A DNA stretch of 64,000 bases, from assembly GCF_040289685.1 (NCBI RefSeq), contig NZ_PSLQ01000004.1, forward strand, positions 31,655 to 95,654, written 5' to 3'. Source of the stretch: Pyrinomonas sp040289685 (GTDB taxonomy: Bacteria > Acidobacteriota > Blastocatellia > Pyrinomonadales > Pyrinomonadaceae). This document shows, piece by piece, positions 8,373 to 16,590 of this stretch. The position numbers and the translations under genes are program-made. Every line of letters begins with the position of its first letter. Position 1 is the first letter of the stretch. The notes beneath the pieces were generated by a model, which saw nothing but the letters and a program-made list of their open reading frames with translations, had not been told where the DNA came from and did not search any database.

Positions 8373-9797
8373 CTAGCACTTGATATTCAAGCGTTTTTTG
8401 AGGTGCGCTTCGAGTTCAGAAACCTTGACGCGCACTTGCTGCCACGTGTCGCGGTCGCGCACTGTGACGGCTTCATCTTCTAGCGATTGGTGGTCGACGG
8501 TGACGCAATAAGGCGTTCCGATCTCGTCCTGTCGTGCGTAGAGTTTGCCGATGCCCGCCGTATCGTCGTAAACAGTGCGCATCGCCGGTTGCAGCATTCG
8601 CTTGATCTCTTTGGCCAAACGCACGATCTCCGGCTTGTTCTTGGCGAGCGGCAACACGGCCACCTTGATCGGTGCCAGCTCCGGATGAAGCCGAAGCACG
8701 ATGCGCTTTTCGCCGCGTTCGCTCTCTTTCTCCGTGTAAGCGTCCATCAAGAAGGCGAGCACGGAGCGGTTGACTCCTGCCGCCGGTTCGATCACGTAAG
8801 GGTAGAAACGTTCGCGCGTCGCTTCGTCGAAATAGGATAGATCCTCGGTCGAATCCGGATTGAGGCGTTTGCCCTCCGCATCAACCGGCCCTTTGGAGTG
8901 AGCGCGCAGATCGAAATCGGTCCGGTTGGCGATGCCCATCAGTTCGTCCCACTGCTTTTCTTCCTGTGCTCGTTCGGGGAAGAAACGGTACTGGATGTCC
9001 ACCGTGCGTTTGGAATAGTGGGCCAGTTCTTCGGGCGGTTGTTCGTAAAGGCGGAGATTCTTCGGATCCAAGCCGAGACCGACGTACCAGTTGAAGCACT
9101 GCTCGATCCAGTAATCATGCCACCGCTCATCCTCGCCCGGGCGAACGAAATACTCCATCTCCATCTGCTCGAACTCGCGCGTGCGGAAGATGAAATTGCC
9201 GGGCGTGACTTCGTTGCGAAAAGATTTGCCGATCTGCGCGATGCCGAACGGGAGTTTACGCCGCGCCGTCCGTTGCACGTTCAAAAAGTTGATGAAGATG
9301 CCTTGCGCCGTTTCGGGCCGAAGGTAAGCCAGCGCCGAAGGATCATCTTCCGCTGCAACTGGTCCAACCTGTGTGCGGAACATCAAATTGAACGGACGCG
9401 GCTCGGTCAAATCAGTCGAGCCGCAGTTGGGACACTTGACGAGTCGCGCCGCGATCGCTTGTTCGATGGGCAGACCCGAAGCGTTCTCCAGTTTGTCGGC
9501 GCGCAAGCGGCTTTTGCAGTCGCGGCAATCGACCAGTGGATCGCTGAAGGTATCTTCATGGCCGGAGTACTTCCAGACCAGACGGTTCAGGATGATCGCC
9601 GAATCCAACCCTTCGATGTCATCGCGCTCGTAAACCATCCAGCGCCACCACGCGCGCTTGACGTTGTTTGAAATCTCCACGCCGAGCGGTCCGTAGTCCC
9701 AAGCGCTGGCCAGTCCGCCGTAAATCTCGGCTGACGGAAAGACGAAGCCGCGACGTTTGGCTAGTTGTGCGATGGTCTCGATGTTCGGTGCTGCCAC
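8373..9797 (-). CDS. glyS: Glycyl-tRNA synthetase, homodimeric (alpha2) type
   Basis: Charges tRNA-Gly. This is the single-chain class II form, 474 aa, not the alpha2/beta2 form. Recognisable parts are FVFPSAEIYGGLASAWDYGPLG, the motif-2 region FRNEVTPGNFIFRTREFEQMEMEYF, and the C-terminal anticodon-binding domain (APIKVAVLPL). Two CxxC pairs (DCRDCKS, KCPNCGS) are seen in the N-terminal insertion. The GTG at 9797 is preferred because GAGGAGAAGAACCG precedes it; the ATG-like start at 9851 would translate this SD. No T-box is visible upstream. Confidence 0.94.
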   Translation of the reverse strand: MAAPNIETIAQLAKRRGFVFPSAEIYGGLASAWDYGPLGVEISNNVKRAWWRWMVYERDDIEGLDSAIILNRLVWKYSGHEDTFSDPLVDCRDCKSRLRADKLENASGLPIEQAIAARLVKCPNCGSTDLTEPRPFNLMFRTQVGPVAAEDDPSALAYLRPETAQGIFINFLNVQRTARRKLPFGIAQIGKSFRNEVTPGNFIFRTREFEQMEMEYFVRPGEDERWHDYWIEQCFNWYVGLGLDPKNLRLYEQPPEELAHYSKRTVDIQYRFFPERAQEEKQWDELMGIANRTDFDLRAHSKGPVDAEGKRLNPDSTEDLSYFDEATRERFYPYVIEPAAGVNRSVLAFLMDAYTEKESERGEKRIVLRLHPELAPIKVAVLPLAKNKPEIVRLAKEIKRMLQPAMRTVYDDTAGIGKLYARQDEIGTPYCVTVDHQSLEDEAVTVRDRDTWQQVRVKVSELEAHLKKRLNIKC

Positions 9798-9983
9798 CGG
9801 TTCTTCTCCTCGAAAATAGTCGCGAAGAAGTTTGAGTCGTCGGTTGCGCAAAAGTCAACTCTCTGGCGCGACCCCCTCACGAGCGCTTCGCACGGCGGGC
9901 GGCGCGCAAAGGCGTCGAGGGCCACCGAGGAGCGCTAATAGGCGACGACGGAGGCTATGGTGCGCGCCGCTTTGCTGTGCAGA

Positions 9984-11426
9984 TCACTTCGGATCGGCGA
10001 AGATCTTCTCCGGCTCGCGCGCTGCATGCCGTCGCGTGATGTACCAATAGACCGGAAGTCCAAGAGCGATCAACCCCAATCCGATGAACGAGCGAAGCGG
10101 CGCCGTCTTCAACGTCATCACGAGCAGCCATGCCGTGACGACGAGGAAGAGCGCAGGCACCACCGGATAGCCCCAAGCGCGATATGGACGCGGAACGTCA
10201 GGACGGCGACGCCTTAAGACGAAGACGGCGCTGGTTGTCAATCCGTAGAAGATCCATGAACCGAAGATGACGTAGTCGGTCAGCGTATCGAATGAGCCGG
10301 AGAGCGCCAGCAAACCGGCCCAGATGGCTTGCGCGATGAGCGCGCCGATGGGGACGCGGCTGCGCGCTGAGAGCTTGGCGAGGCTTTGAAGGAATAGTCC
10401 ATCGCGGGCCATCGCAAAGGGGACGCGCGCGCCCGTCAAGATCGAAGTGTGCAGCGTGCCGATGGACGAGGCCATCAAGGCGGCGGCGATGAGTCCCGTG
10501 GCGAGAGAACCGAGAAACCGACTGGTTACTTCGGTCGCCACCGACGAGTTGGGCGACACGCTCGCCACTTCCGTCGGTGTGAGCGCGTAGAAATAGGCCG
10601 CGTTGACGAAGACGTAGAGCAGTATGATGAGACTCGTTCCGCCGATGAGCGCGAGCGGAATGTCGCGCTGCGGATTCTTGACCTCGCCGGCGACGAGCGT
10701 GACGTTGTTCCATCCGTCGTAGCCCCAAAGCGCGCCGAGCATGGCAGCGCTGAAGCCGGCGAGACCAGCGCGCGCCGCCGGTTCGACGCCGTCGCATGTG
10801 CCGCCCGCGTTGCTCATGCCGAAGTGCGCGAAGTCGCCCGGCGCGAAGAGAAAAGCGCCCAATCCGACGCCGAGAACGAGCGCGATTTTGATCACCGTCA
10901 AGAAGGTTGCCACCCAACCGCTAACTACCACTGCCGCGCAGTTGACGGCAGTCAGCAACGCGATTATTCCCAGTGCGACGATCTGCACGCGCCCGAAAGG
11001 AAGCCGCCATCCGAACAGATCCAACGCGAAGATTTCGCGGTCGAGCGCGCCACCGGTCAGAACGTTCAGAAAGATGGCGAAAGCGACCGCAACCGAGGCT
11101 TGCGAGCCGGTCTTGGCGATGAAGATCTGCATCCAGCCATAGAGAAAGGCCAACCGCGACCCGTAGGATTCACGCAAAAAGACGTACTCGCCGCCGGCAT
11201 GTGGCATCATCGCAGCCAGTTCCGCGTAGGTGAGTGCCCCGGCCAAGCTAAGCAATCCGGCAACGACCCAGACCGTCAGGACCATGCCGGGCGTCTCGAC
11301 GTTGCAGGTCATCACGCGCGCTTTCAGGAAGACGCCAGTGCCGATGACGTTGCCGACGACGATGGAAATGGCGGCGATCAGACCAAGGCCGCGAACGAGC
11401 GTGATCGAGGTCGAATTGTTGCTCAT
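9984..11426 (-). CDS. APC-superfamily amino acid permease
   Basis: 480 aa with about 12 predicted membrane helices. The helix-1 signature ISIVVGNVIGTGVFLKA and helix-6 region LGALWGYDGWNNVTLVAGEVKNPQRDIP are typical of LAT-like exchangers and APC permeases. The substrate is probably an amino acid but is not defined. The ATG at 11426 (MSNNSTSITLVRGLGL) fits the family N-terminus better than the longer frame to 11486. It lies downstream of lysA on the same strand with a 246 bp gap. Confidence 0.88.
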   Translation of the reverse strand: MSNNSTSITLVRGLGLIAAISIVVGNVIGTGVFLKARVMTCNVETPGMVLTVWVVAGLLSLAGALTYAELAAMMPHAGGEYVFLRESYGSRLAFLYGWMQIFIAKTGSQASVAVAFAIFLNVLTGGALDREIFALDLFGWRLPFGRVQIVALGIIALLTAVNCAAVVVSGWVATFLTVIKIALVLGVGLGAFLFAPGDFAHFGMSNAGGTCDGVEPAARAGLAGFSAAMLGALWGYDGWNNVTLVAGEVKNPQRDIPLALIGGTSLIILLYVFVNAAYFYALTPTEVASVSPNSSVATEVTSRFLGSLATGLIAAALMASSIGTLHTSILTGARVPFAMARDGLFLQSLAKLSARSRVPIGALIAQAIWAGLLALSGSFDTLTDYVIFGSWIFYGLTTSAVFVLRRRRPDVPRPYRAWGYPVVPALFLVVTAWLLVMTLKTAPLRSFIGLGLIALGLPVYWYITRRHAAREPEKIFADPK

Positions 11427-11672
11427 CGATGTTGCACATCTCTCAAGGTTGCGTCGCTTCGTCTCAGCTCGAAGAAGCGCTTTCAACGCGCCGCGTCACG
11501 AGGCGACGAATCGCTTGCGCGGCGAGAGGCCATCCGCGCGCCGAAGTCTCCGGCGGTTGGAACTCTAGCCGACGCGCAAAGAGGAGAGGTAGAAGCCGAC
11601 GTTGCGTGGTGGCAGAGCCTCTTTCAACGAGCGTCGGCAAGCTAACGCGCCAAAGGCGCTGTCAGCGTTGAT

Positions 11673-13094
11673 TCAACACCAAACCTCGTTCATCAGCAGG
11701 TCTTCGTAAGAATCGCGCCGACGAATCAGTTCGCTGCGCCCATCGCCGCGCACCATGACCACGGCTGGTAGCGGGCGTCCGTTGTAAGGGAACATCTGCG
11801 CGACTGTGTAGGCGCCTGCATTGAGAAGCGCGAGCAATTCACCGGGGCGCACGTCGCGTGGCAACAAACGGTAGTCCGGAAGGCGCCCCTGACGCTCGAT
11901 ATCGAAATAGACGTCGCCCGAGTCGCAGAGCGGACCGGCCACTTTGTACGGCGCGTCATGCGGCGCGTCGGCGCGTGCGGCGCTGATCAATTGATAGTAC
12001 CAGTGGTAGGTGCTCATCGAGAGCAAGAGGTTAAATCCGGCGTCGGTCAACAGCCATGTATCGCCCGTTTCGGGGCGGCGCTTGATGTTGCGCACCGCGG
12101 TCAGCAGCACGCCGGCATCGGCGACGATGCTGCGTCCCGGTTCGAACAGCAAAGTCAGACGATCGAACAGATGTTCGGCCTGCGCTTTCTCTGCCTCGCG
12201 CCGCGCAACGCGCAACACTTCATCGACCACGTCCGCCGGATCGAGATCGGCTGCGAACATTTCGCGTTCGTGTGCGGGCAGCGCCTCGGCTTGCGCGCGG
12301 TCGCGCAGATAGTTGACCGGAAAGCCGCCGCCGAGGTTGATGTGTTCGATCATGTGGCCGGTCGCGTGATGAACGGCGACGAGATGTCGCCAGATGACTT
12401 CGAAAGCGCGCGCAAACGGCTCGACGTCGGGCGTTTGTGAGCCGACGTGAATGTGTAGGCCGCAAAGGTGGACCAGCTCTGGATGAGCAAGAGCGCGGCT
12501 GAAAGCGGTGTCAACCTCCGCCGCCGAGATGCCGAACTTCGAGGTGAGCAGCGCCGTTTGCAACCCCGGGTGCGAGCGCGTTTCAACTTCGGGCACGAGC
12601 CTCAATGCGATGCGCGCTCGACTGCCCAACATGCGCGCTGATTTCAGGACGAGTTCGATCTCGTAGATCGAATCGACGTTGATGGCGTAGATGCCGGCTT
12701 CGACCGCTTGGTTGATCTCGCTTTCTGTTTTGCTCGTCCCGTTGAAGACGATCTGATCGGGACGGAATCCGGCGCGCAGCGCTTTGTAGAGTTCGCCGCC
12801 GCTGTTCACTTCGATGTCGATCCCCGCATCGCGGACGACGCCGAGAACGGCCATGAGCGAATTGGCTTTGGAGGCATAACAGAAGCGAATCGGGCGACTC
12901 GCCCGCTGCGCGGCGCGTTTCAACCGCGCGATGTTCTCGCTAATACGCGGTTCGGAGAAGACGAAGAGCGGCGTGTCATGCTGCTTCGCCAGTTCAATGG
13001 CGTCCACCCCATTGATGGCGAGATGCCCTCTTTGCGGTTCGATGTGACCAGCGATGGTCCATGCTGGCAACGATGCGACGTTTTGTTGAGACAT
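11673..13094 (-). CDS. lysA: Diaminopimelate decarboxylase
   Basis: A PLP enzyme that converts meso-diaminopimelate to L-lysine. The PLP lysine is Lys76 in FCYASKANS. The glycine-rich phosphate site (INLGGGFPVNYL), the LLFEPGRSIVADAG segment and the C-terminal active-site motif PLCDSGDVYF are present. At 473 aa it is slightly longer than many LysA proteins. The ATG at 13094 has only a weak SD. It is divergent from the aminotransferase gene at 13341 across 246 bp; I saw no lysine riboswitch consensus there. Confidence 0.93.
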   Translation of the reverse strand: MSQQNVASLPAWTIAGHIEPQRGHLAINGVDAIELAKQHDTPLFVFSEPRISENIARLKRAAQRASRPIRFCYASKANSLMAVLGVVRDAGIDIEVNSGGELYKALRAGFRPDQIVFNGTSKTESEINQAVEAGIYAINVDSIYEIELVLKSARMLGSRARIALRLVPEVETRSHPGLQTALLTSKFGISAAEVDTAFSRALAHPELVHLCGLHIHVGSQTPDVEPFARAFEVIWRHLVAVHHATGHMIEHINLGGGFPVNYLRDRAQAEALPAHEREMFAADLDPADVVDEVLRVARREAEKAQAEHLFDRLTLLFEPGRSIVADAGVLLTAVRNIKRRPETGDTWLLTDAGFNLLLSMSTYHWYYQLISAARADAPHDAPYKVAGPLCDSGDVYFDIERQGRLPDYRLLPRDVRPGELLALLNAGAYTVAQMFPYNGRPLPAVVMVRGDGRSELIRRRDSYEDLLMNEVWC

Positions 13095-13340
13095 GATCGT
13101 CGTCTTGTCGAGACGCTCTTAAAACCCAGCGGGAAGAGGCACATCTGCACCATGCTCTTCGCCGAACGCTGGACGCGAGGGCAGAAGCGAAGATAGTCTT
13201 GAAACCGAGCGAGGTCAAGCCGCGCCGGCGCGCGATGTTGGTTTCGACCCTCCTCCATTGAGCGAAGCCGGAGTTGGTCGCAATCAGATCGCACGGCGAA
13301 ATTAGAAGCGCTGGTAAGCCGGCCAAACGAGAGGTGTGAA

Positions 13341-14471
13341 TTGAGCGACAGGATCATCGATTGGGAAAGAGTCAGGAGCGATTTTCCGGTGACGGAGCGG
13401 CTCGTTTATCTAAACAGCGCCGCCGCCGGACCGGTGGCGCGCCCCGTCGCCGAAGCGGCCACTGGCTTCTATCAAGACATGCTGACAAGCGGCGACGCGC
13501 GGTGGTTCGAGTGGCGCGAACAGATCGAAGAGGCGCGCCAGAAAGTCGCGCGTGTGATCAATGCCGATCCGGACGAAATCGCCTTCACTACCAACACTTC
13601 GACGGGCATGAACCTGATCGTGGATGCGCTCGAGGGCGTAGGCGAAGTTATCTCGTGCCAGCTGGAGTTTCCAGTCTCCACCATTCCGTGGTTGCATCGC
13701 GGCATGGCGGTCCATTTCGCCGCGACGCCCGATGGCTGCCTCACCGCCGAAGCGATCCGTGACGCGATGACCAAGCGAACCGCCATCATCTCCATCAGCC
13801 ACGTGCAATACTCAAACGGCGCGCGCGCCGACCTGTTCGAGATCGGTCGCGCTAAAGGGGATCATTGGCTGGTCGTCAACGCCAGCCAATCGGCGGGCGT
13901 GCTGCCGCTCGATGTCAAACGCATGCGCATCGATGCGCTGTGCGCAACGGGACACAAGTGGATGTGTGCGGGTTACGGCGTCGGGTTCGTCTATTTAAGT
14001 CGGCGCGTGATGGCGCGCGCCGCACCGCGCGCCATCAGTTGGATGAGCGTGCACGAGCCGTTCGCCATGCGCAACGACCGTTGCAACCCGCGCGGCGATG
14101 CGGCGGCACGAGCCGAAATCGGCTGCCCACATTTTGCCGGCATCTTCGCGCTCGGCAAAGCGGCTGAATATCTCCTCGGTCTCGGCACGGAGCGTGTGGC
14201 GGAACGCGCCCTCGCCTTGAACCAACATTTGACGCGCGAATTGGAGCGAGCCGGATGGCGCGTCCTTTCACCAGCGGGCGAAGCGCGTTCGGCAGAGACT
14301 TTGGTAGCTGCGGCTGAACCGACGCGCGTGGTCGCACACCTGAAAGCGCGCGGCATTGCCGTCACGGAAAAGCCCGAAGGCTTTCGCGTCGCCACGCATT
14401 TCTTCAATACGGCTGGCGATGTCGCGCGTCTCATTGCAGCGCTCAATGAAGCATGGGCACAGGTCATCTGA
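13341..14471 (+). CDS. Class V aminotransferase-fold PLP enzyme next to BMC genes
   Basis: 376 aa of the cysteine desulfurase / isopenicillin N epimerase-like fold. The phosphate-binding segment TTNTSTGMNLI (about residues 83-93) and the Schiff-base lysine Lys206 in CATGHKWMCAGYGVGF are seen. The residue that normally is Asp contacting the PLP ring nitrogen is Asn180 (VVNASQSAG), which may be a subfamily trait or mean altered chemistry. The start is TTG with GAGAGGTG upstream. It ends 117 bp before the BMC-H gene on the same strand, so it is a candidate cargo or associated enzyme, but no encapsulation peptide is obvious. The substrate is unknown. Confidence 0.82.
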   Translation: MSDRIIDWERVRSDFPVTERLVYLNSAAAGPVARPVAEAATGFYQDMLTSGDARWFEWREQIEEARQKVARVINADPDEIAFTTNTSTGMNLIVDALEGVGEVISCQLEFPVSTIPWLHRGMAVHFAATPDGCLTAEAIRDAMTKRTAIISISHVQYSNGARADLFEIGRAKGDHWLVVNASQSAGVLPLDVKRMRIDALCATGHKWMCAGYGVGFVYLSRRVMARAAPRAISWMSVHEPFAMRNDRCNPRGDAAARAEIGCPHFAGIFALGKAAEYLLGLGTERVAERALALNQHLTRELERAGWRVLSPAGEARSAETLVAAAEPTRVVAHLKARGIAVTEKPEGFRVATHFFNTAGDVARLIAALNEAWAQVI

Positions 14472-14542
14472 TCTCGCGGTTTGTCAAGCGCCGCGCGTTT
14501 GAAGTACATTCTGCCGCGTCGCGTTCAAGGCGCGAGTTGAGT

Positions 14543-14548
14543 TACAAT
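14543..14548 (+). promoter_or_regulatory. Possible -10 element before the BMC operon
   Basis: TACAAT lies 40 bp upstream of the BMC-H ATG in the 117 bp spacer after the aminotransferase gene. The matching -35 region is poor, so this is tentative. If real, the shell genes have their own transcript start. Confidence 0.3.
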
Positions 14549-14588
14549 CTTTTGGGCGGAAAGGAGACCGTTTTCAAGGAGAAGAGAT

Positions 14589-14876
14589 ATGGAAGCGCTT
14601 GGCATGGTTGAGACCAAAGGCCTAGTGGCGATGATCGAGGCGGCAGATGCTATGGTCAAAGCGGCCAACGTCACGCTCGTCGGTTACGAAAAGATCGGCG
14701 CCGGATTCGTCACCGCCATCGTGCGCGGCGACGTGGCGGCGGTCAAGGCGGCCACCGATGCTGGTGCCGCTGCCGCGCGGCGCGTGGGCGAACTAGTCAG
14801 CGTTCACGTCATTCCGCGTCCACACGCGAGCGTGGACGAGAACTTGCCCGTCAGCTTCAACTACCAAGGCGGATGA
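14589..14876 (+). CDS. BMC-H shell protein (hexamer-forming)
   Basis: A single Pf00936-type BMC domain, 95 aa, which builds the flat hexameric tiles of a microcompartment shell. It begins MEALGMVETKGLVAMIEAADAM and carries the pore loop VGYEKIGAGFVTAIVRGDV followed by AVKAATDAGAAAA. The short tail after VHVIPRPH is typical. The ATG has AAGGAG about 8 bp upstream. The stop overlaps the next start by 4 bp (ATGA). Only one BMC-H and no BMC-T gene is present in the window. Confidence 0.96.
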   Translation: MEALGMVETKGLVAMIEAADAMVKAANVTLVGYEKIGAGFVTAIVRGDVAAVKAATDAGAAAARRVGELVSVHVIPRPHASVDENLPVSFNYQGG

Positions 14877-15145
14877 TCATCGCGCGCATCCTCGGCACCG
14901 TCGTCTCGACGCAGAAGGATCCGAAGCTCGAAGGGCGCAAACTGCTCATCGTTCGCCCGCTTAATCTCGATGGGTCGGATGGAAGCGGCTACTTGGTCGC
15001 TGTTGATACCGTCGGCGCCGGCTTTCACGAGCGCGTGCTTGTGGTTTCGGGCTCAAGCGCGCGCCTAGCACAGGGCATGAAAGATACGCCCGTTGATGCC
15101 GCGATCATCGGCGTGGTCGATACGGTCGATTTCATCGCCGATTGA
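14873..15145 (+). CDS. BMC-P shell vertex protein (EutN/CcmL family), copy 1
   Basis: 90 aa, Pf03319 family; pentamers of these proteins cap the vertices of the shell. It begins MIIARILGTVVSTQKDPKLE and has the conserved VAVDTVGAG segment and the C-terminal IIGVVDTVD strand. The start overlaps the BMC-H stop by ATGA, indicating translational coupling. An 87 bp spacer separates it from copy 2 and seems to hold a degenerate pentamer start. Confidence 0.95.
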   Translation: MIIARILGTVVSTQKDPKLEGRKLLIVRPLNLDGSDGSGYLVAVDTVGAGFHERVLVVSGSSARLAQGMKDTPVDAAIIGVVDTVDFIAD

Positions 15146-15161
15146 AAGCGATCGGAAGAGC

Positions 15162-15226
15162 ATGGAGCTCGCGCGCCATCATCGCCGCTTGTGCGGCGAC
15201 GAAGGACAAGAAGCGCTTAGAGAACT
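15162..15226 (+). pseudogene. Possible relic of a fourth BMC-P gene start
   Basis: The spacer between pentamer genes 1 and 2 contains GGAAGAG then ATG and reads MELAR. After skipping one base it continues IIAACAATKDKKRLENF. Neighbouring functional pentamers begin MQLARVIGTVVATQKNEALE, so the relic matches at the Met-x-Leu-Ala-Arg start, the ATxK step and the Leu-Glu. It seems to be the frameshifted, truncated 5' end of another copy. The match is short, so this is tentative. Confidence 0.4.
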
Positions 15227-15232
15227 TCTCCC

Positions 15233-15517
15233 ATGCAACTTGCACGCGTCATCGGTACGGTGGTCGCTACGCAGAAGAACGAGGCGCTTGAAGGGCGCAA
15301 GCTGCTCGTCATCCAGACGCTTGATGCAGATCTGCGCCCGCAAGGAAGACCGCTCGTCGCGCTCGATGCCGTCGGCGCCGGCATCGGCGAACTCGTCTTC
15401 TGGTGTCGCGGCAAAGAGGCGAGCTTCCCGTTCGAGCGTGAGGATACGCCGACCGATTGCACCATCGTCGGCATCGTCGATTCGCCGGCGCACGTCGTGA
15501 AGGGAAAGCGTAAATGA
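15233..15517 (+). CDS. BMC-P shell vertex protein (EutN/CcmL family), copy 2
   Basis: 94 aa pentamer-type shell protein beginning MQLARVIGTVVATQKNEALE, with VALDAVGAGIGELVF and the C-terminal IVGIVDSPAHVV strand. It has a basic tail (KGKRK). The stop overlaps the next pentamer start by ATGA. The SD is weak (AGAGAAC), unlike copy 1, which is coupled to the upstream gene. Confidence 0.95.
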   Translation: MQLARVIGTVVATQKNEALEGRKLLVIQTLDADLRPQGRPLVALDAVGAGIGELVFWCRGKEASFPFEREDTPTDCTIVGIVDSPAHVVKGKRK

Positions 15518-15804
15518 TTCTCGCGCGGGTTATCGGTTCGGTGGTCGCCACGCAGAAGAACGATCGTTACGCCAGCGCGCGCATCATGATCTGTCAACCG
15601 ATCACGCCCGAAGGCGAAGAGACGGGCGCGACGTTGCTGGCGCTCGATGCGGTGGACGCTGGCGTGGGCGATACGGTGCTCGTCGTACAAGAAGGTTGGA
15701 GCGCATCGGTGGTGGCGACGGGGCGTGCTGGCGCCGCCATTGATTCGGCAATCGTCGGCGTCGTTGATCGGATCGATCTGCTGTCGCAGGAGCAAACGCT
15801 ATGA
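15514..15804 (+). CDS. BMC-P shell vertex protein (EutN/CcmL family), copy 3
   Basis: 96 aa pentamer-type shell protein beginning MILARVIGSVVATQKNDRYA, with LALDAVDAGVGDTVLVVQ and the C-terminal IVGVVDRIDLL strand. It differs from the other two in the region after the first strand (RYASARIMICQP), so the three copies may occupy different vertices or form hetero-assemblies. Both ends overlap neighbours by ATGA (15514-15517 and 15801-15804). Confidence 0.95.
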   Translation: MILARVIGSVVATQKNDRYASARIMICQPITPEGEETGATLLALDAVDAGVGDTVLVVQEGWSASVVATGRAGAAIDSAIVGVVDRIDLLSQEQTL

Positions 15805-16193
15805 TGGATGAGCGGGAAATTCGCGCCGTGGCCGAACGCATCGCGCGACGCTTGGACGAGGAGCGCCCTGCGCCTGCAGACGACCTTTCGGCTTTGCGCG
15901 CTGCTCTCGCCAAGATCGAGCAGCGATTGGCTCGCATCGAGGCGCGAATCGAAGCACGCTCGACGCCAGCCGTCGAACCCGCTAGCCCGATCCAAACAAC
16001 GCAAGCTGCCGAACCGGTCCGGTCAAGCCAACGCGCTTCGTCCTATATCTCTCACCCGAGTCAAGAACGATTCGAGGTCGGCGAGGCCGTCGCTGAACTC
16101 GTCGATTTTCTTCAACGGGAGAAGATCTGCAACCTCGAACCCGGCGGCAAGCCTTGCGATCATTGCGCGATGTGCAGCGCGCGCGGCTTTTGA
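15801..16193 (+). CDS. BMC-associated small protein with encapsulation-like helix and Cys cluster
   Basis: 130 aa, no family recognised. The first 20 residues (MMDEREIRAVAERIARRLDE) form an amphipathic helix followed by a Pro/Ala linker, the layout of encapsulation peptides that target cargo into BMC shells. Residues 28-54 are a second heptad-like helix (LAKIEQRLARIEARIEA), then a Pro/Ser/Gln-rich linker. The C-terminus holds Cys110, Cys119, Cys122 and Cys125 (C-x8-C-x2-C-x2-C), which could bind Zn or an Fe-S cluster. The start overlaps the third pentamer stop by ATGA. It may be cargo, an adaptor or a redox component of the compartment. Confidence 0.8.
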   Translation: MMDEREIRAVAERIARRLDEERPAPADDLSALRAALAKIEQRLARIEARIEARSTPAVEPASPIQTTQAAEPVRSSQRASSYISHPSQERFEVGEAVAELVDFLQREKICNLEPGGKPCDHCAMCSARGF

Positions 16194-16590
16194 ACTCGAC
16201 ATCGATCGCACCAGATAAACGGCGTTCTGTTCTCATCGCTGCAGCGATGGTTTTCGCACAATTTGCGGCGAAGCGCTTCCTTGCGCCAATCACGGCCTTT
16301 CGGTGTCGCCGCTTCTTCCGTGCGTCCCCTGAGCGATTGAGCTGCGTTCTCAAAGTCCCGTCGCGTCTTCAAGTGCGAACTCCGATCTTCGGTTGAAGAT
16401 GAGCGCGAAGCGCTTTTGCCTTTTGGTCTCTTCCGGTCGAGCCGAGTAGGCGTTCGCTCATCGCCTCTCCTACTCCGATGCCCTTGAAAAGAGGAAAGAC
16501 AACGCGCTCGACGTCTTTCCCTTCGAAGAAAGAGGGCGCTCGACGCGGTTCCCTTTGGAAGAGATAGGAGCTGTGCGCCGACTGGCTACG
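16194..16590. other. Gene-free convergent spacer after the BMC locus
   Basis: 397 bp between the BMC small protein and the lemA stop; no supported ORF. Near its right end two imperfect copies of a roughly 27 bp sequence starting GCGCTCGACG lie at 16504 and 16536, and a hairpin is annotated separately. Confidence 0.55.
16487..16520 (-). terminator. Probable terminator of the lemA operon
   Basis: A perfect 8-bp stem (GGAAAGAC at 16493-16500, GTCTTTCC at 16513-16520) with a 12-base loop. Read on the minus strand, downstream of lemA, it is followed by TCTTTTC. On the plus strand no T run follows. Confidence 0.5.

Noticed and set aside
9798..9983. T-box leader before glyS
   Set aside because: No T-box consensus GGTGGnACCGCG or specifier structure seen.
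10449..11645. 398-codon open frame on the plus strand
   Set aside because: Antisense to the amino-acid permease; composition atypical and no family features.
13095..13340. Lysine riboswitch before lysA
   Set aside because: No match to the conserved core; the spacer looks like plain divergent promoter DNA.
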